Positions 7,833 through 12,522 of a stretch of 12,522 nt of DNA are shown piece after piece. The notes beneath the pieces were generated by a model. The model made no database searches, was not told where the DNA came from, and saw nothing but the letters and a program-made list of their open reading frames with translations. The stretch comes from JACJXF01 sp964349045 (GTDB taxonomy: Bacteria > Bacteroidota > Bacteroidia > Bacteroidales > GCA-2748055), in NCBI GenBank assembly GCA_964349045.1, contig CAYGFI010000142.1, positions 1-12,522 of the forward strand. Reading direction: 5' to 3'. Every line of letters begins with the position of its first letter. Position 1 is the first letter of the stretch. The translations under genes and the position numbers were made by a program.

Positions 7833-8201
7833 ATGTCTGCCACACAAATCATCATCATGGCTTCTGTTGGTCTCCTTGGAGGCTTTGTCAGCGGAGCATT
7901 TGGAATCGGAGGAGGCATCGTCATTGTTCCGGCTTTGATTTTCTTAGCCGGGATGACTCAGCATGAAGCCCAGGGGACCAGCCTGGCCATGATGCTGGCT
8001 CCCATTGGAATACTTGCAGTTTTTAACTATTATAAATCAGGATATGTAAATATCAGATTTGCTGTGATCCTGATGATTGCATTTCTCCTTGGCTCCTATT
8101 TTGGATCGAAAATGGCTATTCATATCGAGGGAAAACTATTGCGGCAAACCTTTGGTGTTTTAACCGTTCTGATGGGTTTAAAATTTATTTTTGGCAAATA
8201 A
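7833..8201 (+). CDS. Half-size TauE/SafE (TSUP) family membrane permease
   Basis: A 122-residue inner-membrane protein, with four predicted hydrophobic segments at roughly 5-28, 30-50, 74-92 and 103-119. The N-terminal motif GLLGGFVSGAFGIGGGIVIV is the TSUP hallmark (G-x-x-SG-x-x-GIGGG), followed by QGTSLAMM, typical of the family. TSUP carriers export or import sulfite, sulfoacetate, organosulfur compounds and similar small anions; the substrate here cannot be told. Usual family members are about 250 residues with two repeats, so this is a single repeat that would need to form a dimer. Such half-size members are known, and I see no sign of a frameshift since the frame ends cleanly at FGK-stop. 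It begins 11 bp after the outer-membrane protein gene and ends 3 bp before the M20 gene, so the three are probably cotranscribed. Confidence 0.88.
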   Translation: MSATQIIIMASVGLLGGFVSGAFGIGGGIVIVPALIFLAGMTQHEAQGTSLAMMLAPIGILAVFNYYKSGYVNIRFAVILMIAFLLGSYFGSKMAIHIEGKLLRQTFGVLTVLMGLKFIFGK

Positions 8202-8204
8202 AAT

Positions 8205-9389
8205 ATGGAAATAATAAATCAGATAAAGCAAATTGCTTCTGTCATCTTTCCGGAAATAATTTCTATCCGCCGGCATATTCACTCTCACCCGGAGCTTTCT
8301 TTTGAAGAATATGAAACATCTGCTTTTATATGCAGAATTCTTGACCAATGGGGAGTACCTTATAAAAGCGGTATAGCCGGAACAGGAATTGTAGCAACCC
8401 TTGAGGGGAAAAACCCCGGGCGGACGATAGCTTTCCGTGCCGACATTGACGCCCTTCCTGTTATTGAAATGAATCAGGTACCTTATAAATCTTTAAATAT
8501 CGGAAAGATGCATGCCTGCGGACACGACGTGCATACTTCCTCACTTTTGGGAGCGATACGCATTCTCATGGATCTGAAGGGAAGCTGGAACGGAAAAATT
8601 AAATTTGTTTTTCAGCCCGGGGAAGAAAAAATTCCGGGAGGCGCCAGCCTGATGCTAAAAGAAAATGCTCTTTCCCCAAATGATCCTGAAATAATTATTG
8701 CACAGCATGTTTTCCCTGATATGGAAGTGGGTAATGTTGGATTTAAGTCGGGACAATATATGGCATCGAGCGATGAAATTTATATTTCGGTAAAAGGAAA
8801 GGGCGGACATGCCGCGCTACCGGATAAACTTATTGATCCCGTTTTAATGTCTGCGCATCTGATTGTTTCGCTGCAGCAAATAGTTAGCCGCCATGCCAAA
8901 GCCGGCATTCCAACAGTTTTATCTTTTGGAAAAATTGTGGCTGCCGGATCTGTAAATGTGATCCCGGATTCAGTAAATATCGAGGGAACTTTCCGCACGA
9001 TGAATGAAGAATGGAGAAAACGCGCTCACGAATTGATCCGAAAGATTACCACCGGGATTATTTCGGGAATGGGAGGGAAGGCTGAAGTCGAAATTAGACA
9101 TGGTTACCCGGTGTTAACCAATGATCCGGGCGTAACACAAAAAGCCAGATCTTTCGCAGCAAAGTATCTTGGTGAAAAACACGTTCATGAACTTGAGACC
9201 CGGATGACGGCTGAAGACTTCGCGTATTTTGCACAAAAATATCCTGCTACACTATTTCGTTTGGGAACCAGTGATCCCGGAAAACAAAGTTCCGCATTAC
9301 ATACTTCAACATTTAATGTGAATGAGAAAGCTATTGAGCTGAGTATGGGATTACTGGCTTTTATGGCGGTTTCATTTTTGGATGAATGA
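8205..9389 (+). CDS. M20-family metal-dependent amidohydrolase (hippurate/IAA-amino-acid hydrolase-like)
   Basis: A 394-residue cytoplasmic enzyme of the M20D aminoacylase/amidohydrolase group, which splits N-acyl amino acids and related amides. The dinuclear metal site is intact: HACGHDVH (103-110) with C105 and H107, the catalytic/ligand pair in FQPGEE (136-141, E140/E141), H168 in AQHVFPD, and H366 in ALHTSTFNVNE. Other family blocks are IHSHPELSFEEYET (25-38), FRADIDALPV (77-86) and the dimerisation-domain motif GKGGHAALP (198-206), plus MTAEDFAYFAQKYP near 325-340. Length is normal and there is no signal peptide. The ATG at 8205 sits 3 bp after the permease stop. The exact substrate is not deducible; the family covers N-acetyl amino acids, hippurate, indole-acetyl amino acids and N-acetyl-diaminopimelate. 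Its position behind a permease would suit uptake of an amide followed by hydrolysis, which is inference only. Confidence 0.94.
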   Translation: MEIINQIKQIASVIFPEIISIRRHIHSHPELSFEEYETSAFICRILDQWGVPYKSGIAGTGIVATLEGKNPGRTIAFRADIDALPVIEMNQVPYKSLNIGKMHACGHDVHTSSLLGAIRILMDLKGSWNGKIKFVFQPGEEKIPGGASLMLKENALSPNDPEIIIAQHVFPDMEVGNVGFKSGQYMASSDEIYISVKGKGGHAALPDKLIDPVLMSAHLIVSLQQIVSRHAKAGIPTVLSFGKIVAAGSVNVIPDSVNIEGTFRTMNEEWRKRAHELIRKITTGIISGMGGKAEVEIRHGYPVLTNDPGVTQKARSFAAKYLGEKHVHELETRMTAEDFAYFAQKYPATLFRLGTSDPGKQSSALHTSTFNVNEKAIELSMGLLAFMAVSFLDE

Positions 9390-9429
9390 TCGTGATAACG
9401 TGACGACATAACGACGTGACGACGTGACG
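9390..9429 (+). repeat. Period-8 tandem repeat (about five units of ACGTGACG)
   Basis: Starting one base after the M20 stop, the sequence divides cleanly into 8-base units: TCGTGATA, ACGTGACG, ACATAACG, ACGTGACG, ACGTGACG. Three units are identical and two are variants. The composition (rich in CG, with ACGT/CGAC cores) is unlike the AT-rich flanks. It is too short in period for a CRISPR array and has no coding sense. Confidence 0.75.
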
Positions 9430-9507
9430 GGTTTCCTGGTATGATATTTAATTTTATGTTCTTGCTGATGTGGATTTCATCACTTCATTACGATGTCATA
9501 ACGTCAG
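9400..9507. repeat. Imperfect inverted repeat formed by the 8-bp repeat array and a degenerate reverse copy
   Basis: The arm at 9400-9430 and the reverse complement of 9477-9507 agree at about 20 of 31 positions without gaps, separated by about 46 bp of AT-rich DNA. The reverse complement of the second arm also falls into 8-base units (TGACGTTA, TGACATCG, TAATGAAG, TGATGA), so both arms appear to derive from the same repeat in opposite orientations. A pyrimidine-rich run (GGATTTCTTTTCCTCC) follows the second arm. It could act as an mRNA 3' structure for the upstream cluster or be a remnant of a small mobile repeat; the sequence does not decide. Confidence 0.55.
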
Positions 9508-9566
9508 GATTTCTTTTCCTCCAATTTAAAATCATTCAAAATAATACTACAAATTAAGAAATACCT

Positions 9567-9596
9567 TTTGCAAATCGGTTTAAGAATTTACCTTTG
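9567..9596 (+). promoter_or_regulatory. Bacteroidetes-type promoter of the ferredoxin gene
   Basis: TTTG at 9567-9570 and TACCTTTG at 9589-9596 match the -33 (TTTG) and -7 (TAnnTTTG) elements of the Bacteroidetes primary sigma factor, with 18 bp between them, close to the preferred 19-21. Initiation near 9601-9604 would give a leader of about 30 nt before the ATG at 9634. It is the best promoter match noticed in the window. The rest of 9430-9633 holds the inverted-repeat arm and otherwise nothing recognisable. Confidence 0.7.
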
Positions 9597-9633
9597 CAGT
9601 AACTAATGATTGGTTAAACAAAAGATAATTAAA

Positions 9634-9801
9634 ATGGCTTACGTAATTAGTAAAGAATGTACTGCTTGCGGTACTTGTATTGATGAGTGTCCCGTGGAAG
9701 CAATATCCGAGGGCACAATTTATAAAATTGACCCGGAACTCTGCACTGATTGTGGAGCTTGTGCTGATGTATGTCCTGTTGAGGCCATTTCACCTGATTA
9801 A
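9634..9801 (+). CDS. 2[4Fe-4S] ferredoxin
   Basis: A 55-residue clostridial-type ferredoxin, a small cytoplasmic electron carrier for enzymes such as pyruvate:ferredoxin oxidoreductase, hydrogenase or Rnf. Two cluster motifs are complete: C9-x2-C12-x2-C15-x3-C19-P and C37-x2-C40-x2-C43-x3-C47-P, each followed by VEAIS, showing the internal duplication of the family. The ATG at 9634 is preferred over an in-frame TTG at 9610, because it gives the canonical MAYVISKEC start and lies behind an A-rich leader (AAGATAATTAAA). The gene stands alone with its own promoter and a strong terminator, which suits a highly expressed monocistronic message. The presence of such a ferredoxin points to an anaerobic or facultatively anaerobic lifestyle (inference). 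No partner oxidoreductase is in the window. Confidence 0.96.
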   Translation: MAYVISKECTACGTCIDECPVEAISEGTIYKIDPELCTDCGACADVCPVEAISPD

Positions 9802-9824
9802 CGGGGTCCGGTAATATTTATTCT

Positions 9825-9852
9825 GGCCGCACAAAATGTTGCGGCCTTTTTT
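9825..9852 (+). terminator. Intrinsic terminator after the ferredoxin gene
   Basis: GGCCGCA (9825-9831) pairs perfectly with TGCGGCC (9840-9846) around an 8-nt loop, followed immediately by six T (9847-9852). The GC-rich stem plus U-run, 24 bp after the ferredoxin stop codon, is a textbook Rho-independent terminator for the plus strand. It lies 24 bp from the end of the convergent methyltransferase gene; no U-run exists for the opposite direction. Confidence 0.9.
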
Positions 9853-9876
9853 ATATAATTATTTGAGAATGTCATG

Positions 9877-10779
9877 CTATTTTAAATAGGGATTTTCCGG
9901 TAAAGGGATTAATTTAAATCCCTGATCTTTCATTTTCTTCAATGTTTCTTCATCAGGGTATTCTTTAAAGATTACACAGCAAACTGTATTGTAAGGAATA
10001 ATTTTAATACGACACAGGGAATCCAGTATAAATAGTCTGGTTTGAAGTTTTTTCCAGATCTTACGGTTTAAAGGGACCTCTAAAACGTCATCTTTAATAT
10101 TCAGAAGTATATTTATGCCTTTAAAAGCGATAAGGGGCAGACCTATTCCCATTGCAATTTTTTCAACCTCTCTTTCAGAAATTTTGAAAACATAATTTCC
10201 AACTTTTTCAAAGGAAAACCGATTTTTCCATAATTTATTAATTAACAAGGGATCAAACCAATCGAGTATGTTTTTTACCAGCAGCAACAATGGCATCTTT
10301 GCTAAAACATCTATAGGTTCGATGATCATACTTGCTTTTTTCGAAACTCTTATCATTTCATAAAGGCCCAGGTAAGCCCTGGGAAAATGATGAAAGGCTT
10401 CCCTGCACGATATATAATCAAAGCTATCATCCGGAAAATCGATGTGCTCCACGTTTATTTCACGGAAATTATCAATTAGTCCTTCAGCTTTTGACTCTTT
10501 AAGAAACACATCCGTGATATCGGAAGCCATAACTTTCTGTGATTTATTTCTCAAAAAATTCGCCTCGAGTCCGTTATAATCCGCAATGGTCAACCAACTG
10601 TTTGGCTTGCTCCAGAAGGGCTCCAGCATCAATAGGGTACGAATGTTATTTTTATAGGATACACAATCCTGATTTTTTATGTGAAACAGCCGGGTTTCTT
10701 TTTCGTGAATTAGATTTTTTAAATGGACAGCATGAGCAACGTGGCTTTTTGATGCGCCATTAGAAATTGATTTTCCCAT
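9877..10779 (-). CDS. Class I SAM-dependent methyltransferase-like protein (atypical SAM loop)
   Basis: A 300-residue protein from the ATG at 10779; an in-frame TTG at 10800 adds seven residues and is less likely. The layout fits a class I (Methyltransf_11-type) Rossmann fold. Strand 1 is WLTIADYNGLEANFL (62-76), strand 2 KVMASDI (82-88) with the acidic D87, then INVEHIDFPDDSFDYISCREAFHHF (about 108-132), where the FPDDSFDYI block and FHHF correspond to motifs II/III, followed by LYEMIRVSKKASMIIEP (139-155), the usual post-motif helix and strand. Motif I is odd: the glycine-rich D-x-G-x-G-x-G loop is replaced by ADYNGLEANF with a single glycine. It may bind SAM differently or not at all. The C-terminal half (about 160-300) is basic and hydrophobic and I do not recognise it. 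Substrate unknown. It converges on the ferredoxin gene and diverges from lpdA, and looks like a single-gene unit. Confidence 0.75.
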   Translation of the reverse strand: MGKSISNGASKSHVAHAVHLKNLIHEKETRLFHIKNQDCVSYKNNIRTLLMLEPFWSKPNSWLTIADYNGLEANFLRNKSQKVMASDITDVFLKESKAEGLIDNFREINVEHIDFPDDSFDYISCREAFHHFPRAYLGLYEMIRVSKKASMIIEPIDVLAKMPLLLLVKNILDWFDPLLINKLWKNRFSFEKVGNYVFKISEREVEKIAMGIGLPLIAFKGINILLNIKDDVLEVPLNRKIWKKLQTRLFILDSLCRIKIIPYNTVCCVIFKEYPDEETLKKMKDQGFKLIPLPENPYLK

Positions 10780-10807
10780 ATTTATTTCTTTAATCACCAA
10801 GGATGCG

Positions 10808-10815
10808 CAAAACTA
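10808..10815 (-). promoter_or_regulatory. Candidate -7 box for the methyltransferase-like gene
   Basis: The minus strand reads TAGTTTTG, a full match to TAnnTTTG, ending about 28 nt before the ATG at 10779, a plausible leader length. No clear TTTG -33 element is present at the right spacing. Confidence 0.4.
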
Positions 10816-10942
10816 ATGATAATTCTCATATTAATCTTTAATAGCCTTTTTAATGCCTGATTTCGATAGTAATTCAAACTTTTTAAATTTTTAATGAAGA
10901 TAATTTCTAAACAATATTCTCTTTTAATTGTCATATTATTGG

Positions 10943-10950
10943 TATTTTTG
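10943..10950 (+). promoter_or_regulatory. Candidate -7 box for lpdA
   Basis: TATTTTTG matches TAnnTTTG exactly and lies 44 bp upstream of the lpdA ATG, giving a leader of roughly 40 nt that is very AT-rich (ATCAATTAAAATTAATC). The -33 region holds only a T-run (10922-10925) rather than a clear TTTG. The whole intergenic stretch 10780-10994 is AT-rich and shows no other structure. Confidence 0.4.
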
Positions 10951-10994
10951 AGCATTGAGCATAAATCAATTAAAATTAATCAAATCCATAAATT

Positions 10995-12386
10995 ATGAAG
11001 TACGACGTTTTGATCATAGGTACCGGCCCGGGAGGATATGTAGCTGCCATTCGAGCCTCCCAGCTTGGATTGAAAGTGGGAGTTGTTGAGCGTGAATCGC
11101 TTGGGGGGATTTGCCTGAACTGGGGTTGTATTCCCACCAAATCGCTCCTGAAATCGGCGCAGGTGCTTGATTATTTCAAACATTCAGACGAATACGGGAT
11201 TAAAGTTGAAGGAACAGTAAAACCTGATTTTCCTGCTGTTGTTGCACGCAGCAGGGGCGTTGCAGACGGGATGAGCAAAGGAGTTCAGTTCCTTCTTAAA
11301 AAGAATAAAGTTGAGGTTATCACGGGAACCGGTAAGCTTGTTTCAGTCGGAAAGGTTGAAGTTACATTGGCAGGTAGTAAAACGGAAATACACGAAGCAA
11401 CTCATATCATCCTGGCTACAGGGGCTCGTTCTCGCGAACTTCCAAACCTTAAGCAGGATGGGAAAAAGATTATCGGATATCGCGAAGCAATGACCTTGCC
11501 GAAACAGCCTGTTTCGATGATTGTTGTAGGTTCAGGGGCTATTGGTAGTGAGTTTGCCAGTTTTTACAACAGCATGGGAACAAAAGTTACCCTGGTTGAG
11601 TTTCTGCCCAATGTAGTTCCCATTGAAGACGAGGAAGTATCAAAACAACTGGAACGCTCATTTAAAAAAGCCGGCATGACGGTTCTTACAAGTTCAAATG
11701 TTAAATCAGTTGATACCAGTGGTAAACTATGCAAAGTAAAAATAGTTACCCCTAAAGGTGAAGAAGAGCATGAAGCTGAAATAGTATTATCCGCTATTGG
11801 TATTGCTCCTAATATCGAAAATCTCGGGATAGAAAGTCTGGGTATAGAGATGGAAAAGGGTAAAATCAAAGTGGATGATTTTTATCGTACTAATATTAAA
11901 GGCGTTTATGCCATTGGTGATATCGTTCACGGGCCGGCGCTTGCTCATGTTGCCTCTGCTGAAGGTATTGTCTGTGTTGAGAAAATTGCCGGTAAAACAC
12001 CTGATCCGGTTGATTATAATAACATCCCGGGTTGTACATACACCAATCCTGAAGTAGCCTCCGTAGGAATGACTGAAAAAGCTGCAAAAGAAGCAGGTTA
12101 TGAAATCAAAGTCGGGAAATTTCCATATACTGCTTCAGGAAAAGCAAGTGCTGCCGGAGCCAAAGATGGATTTGTAAAGCTTATTTTTGATGCGAAATAC
12201 GGAGAGCTGCTTGGAGCACACCTGATTGGGTTTAACGTTACCGAGTTGATCGCTGAACTGGTTGTTGCCAGGAAGCTTGAAACTACGGGTCATGAACTGA
12301 TTAAAGCTATACATCCGCATCCTACCATGTCGGAAGCTATAATGGAGGCTGCTGCTGCTGCTTATGGGGAGGTGATACACCTGTAA
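10995..12386 (+). CDS. lpdA: Dihydrolipoyl dehydrogenase (E3)
   Basis: The FAD enzyme that reoxidises dihydrolipoyl groups of 2-oxoacid dehydrogenase complexes and the glycine cleavage H protein, passing electrons to NAD+. At 463 residues it has the normal length, and every key site is visible: the FAD-binding GTGPGG (9-14), the redox disulfide C40/C45 in GGICLNWGCIPTK, the NAD-binding GSGAIGSE (179-186) followed by the acidic VTLVE that favours NAD over NADP, the second FAD motif GVYAIGDIVHGPALAHVA (near 304-321), and the dimer-interface catalytic pair H442/E447 in HPHPTMSE. No lipoyl domain is fused at the N-terminus. The ATG at 10995 follows an A/T-rich leader without a strong Shine-Dalgarno, as usual in Bacteroidetes. 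E1 and E2 genes are not adjacent, so this E3 may be shared among complexes. Confidence 0.97.
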   Translation: MKYDVLIIGTGPGGYVAAIRASQLGLKVGVVERESLGGICLNWGCIPTKSLLKSAQVLDYFKHSDEYGIKVEGTVKPDFPAVVARSRGVADGMSKGVQFLLKKNKVEVITGTGKLVSVGKVEVTLAGSKTEIHEATHIILATGARSRELPNLKQDGKKIIGYREAMTLPKQPVSMIVVGSGAIGSEFASFYNSMGTKVTLVEFLPNVVPIEDEEVSKQLERSFKKAGMTVLTSSNVKSVDTSGKLCKVKIVTPKGEEEHEAEIVLSAIGIAPNIENLGIESLGIEMEKGKIKVDDFYRTNIKGVYAIGDIVHGPALAHVASAEGIVCVEKIAGKTPDPVDYNNIPGCTYTNPEVASVGMTEKAAKEAGYEIKVGKFPYTASGKASAAGAKDGFVKLIFDAKYGELLGAHLIGFNVTELIAELVVARKLETTGHELIKAIHPHPTMSEAIMEAAAAAYGEVIHL

Positions 12387-12411
12387 TCCATCAGGCTCCT
12401 TTTATTTTTTT
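12370..12411 (+). terminator. Weak termination region after lpdA
   Basis: AGGTG-ATA-CACCT (12370-12382) and, alternatively, CCTG/CAGG (12380-12383 with 12392-12395) can form short hairpins around the lpdA stop codon. A T-rich stretch (CCTTTTATTTTTTT) follows at 12398-12411. The hairpins are short and the first is not adjacent to the T-run, so this is only a possible terminator. Confidence 0.3.
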
Positions 12412-12440
12412 AATGCAGCTAATGATAAATGAGGTTTTAA

Positions 12441-12522
12441 GGACGCTGCCCCTCTAAATCTCCCCCAGAGTGCCTCCGCTAGCGCCTCCGCAGAGTAGCT
12501 TCAGCGCTCGCGGAAAGCTTCG
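12441..12522. repeat. GC-rich repeat-like intergenic segment at the window end
   Basis: The composition rises sharply compared with the flanking AT-rich DNA. The segment contains CCCCTCTAAATCTCCCCC (12449-12466), which I recall as the left half of a palindromic intergenic repeat common in Bacteroidetes; here the expected GGGGGAG half is absent. It then has two copies of GCCTCCGC (12472-12479 and 12484-12491) around the palindrome CGCTAGCG (12477-12484), CAGAGT twice (12466-12471, 12491-12496), AGCGCT (12503-12508) and a TCCGC/GCGGA inverted pair (12487-12491 with 12510-12514). No reading frame was recognised. It continues past the window edge, so its full size is unknown. Confidence 0.45.

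Noticed and set aside
9390..9429. Possible CRISPR array
   Set aside because: The repeat period is 8 bp with no spacers, and no cas genes are nearby.
9610..9633. TTG start 24 nt upstream of the ferredoxin ATG
   Set aside because: It would add an uncharacteristic basic extension; the ATG at 9634 gives the standard ferredoxin N-terminus.
10780..10800. TTG start for the methyltransferase-like gene
   Set aside because: The ATG at 10779 is a better start codon, and the candidate -7 box ending at 10808 would leave almost no leader for a TTG start at 10800.
11564..12087. Open frames on either strand within lpdA
   Set aside because: They are shadows of the complete, motif-rich dihydrolipoyl dehydrogenase gene.
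1..12522. Defence system, secretion-effector pair, integrase or prophage
   Set aside because: No gene with such domains, no direct-repeat attachment sites and no tRNA target were seen; the gene content is mainly housekeeping and envelope functions.

Overview
The window is ordinary chromosomal DNA from a Bacteroidetes bacterium, most likely an uncultured Bacteroidales-type lineage. The evidence is the AT-rich composition, A-rich leaders with few Shine-Dalgarno sites, several promoter-like TAnnTTTG -7 boxes, and Bacteroidetes-typical families: a TPR/SpoIIE phosphatase, DUF1573 repeat protein, propeller-plus-barrel outer-membrane protein, 55-residue 2[4Fe-4S] ferredoxin and MeaB GTPase. No rRNA, tRNA, CRISPR array, insertion sequence, phage gene or toxin-antitoxin pair was seen.

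Layout. A 5'-truncated gene for a membrane-anchored TPR sensor with a PP2C/SpoIIE phosphatase domain occupies 2-1777 (+). It converges on a small secreted protein of unknown function (1779-2054, -), whose signal peptide suggests a one-base slip at its start. Then come meaB (2097-3191, -) and a lipid-exposed or periplasmic DUF1573 protein (3197-4282, -), 5 bp apart and probably cotranscribed from an intergenic region of 251 bp. That region is divergent with a tightly packed + strand cluster: a 1095-residue outer-membrane protein (4534-7821), a half-size TauE/SafE (TSUP) permease (7833-8201) and an M20 amidohydrolase (8205-9389), separated by 11 and 3 bp.

The M20 gene is followed at once by a period-8 tandem repeat with a degenerate inverted copy about 50 bp on. 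Next is a self-contained ferredoxin gene (9634-9801, +) with a good Bacteroidetes promoter and a strong intrinsic terminator. A methyltransferase-like gene (9877-10779, -) with an atypical SAM loop and lpdA for dihydrolipoyl dehydrogenase (10995-12386, +) are divergently arranged. The window ends in a GC-rich, repeat-like segment (about 12441-12522).

How the genes fit together. Much of the content is housekeeping: Lpd (E3 of 2-oxoacid dehydrogenase complexes), ferredoxin electron transfer and MeaB (B12-dependent methylmalonyl-CoA mutase chaperone). The only arrangement that suggests joint function is the outer-membrane protein / permease / peptidase-like hydrolase cluster, but the sequence alone does not establish a shared pathway. 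I found no convincing new multi-gene system. The best leads are the 8-bp repeat, the pseudo-peptidase/propeller/barrel protein, the possible start-proximal frameshift and the GC-rich end segment.
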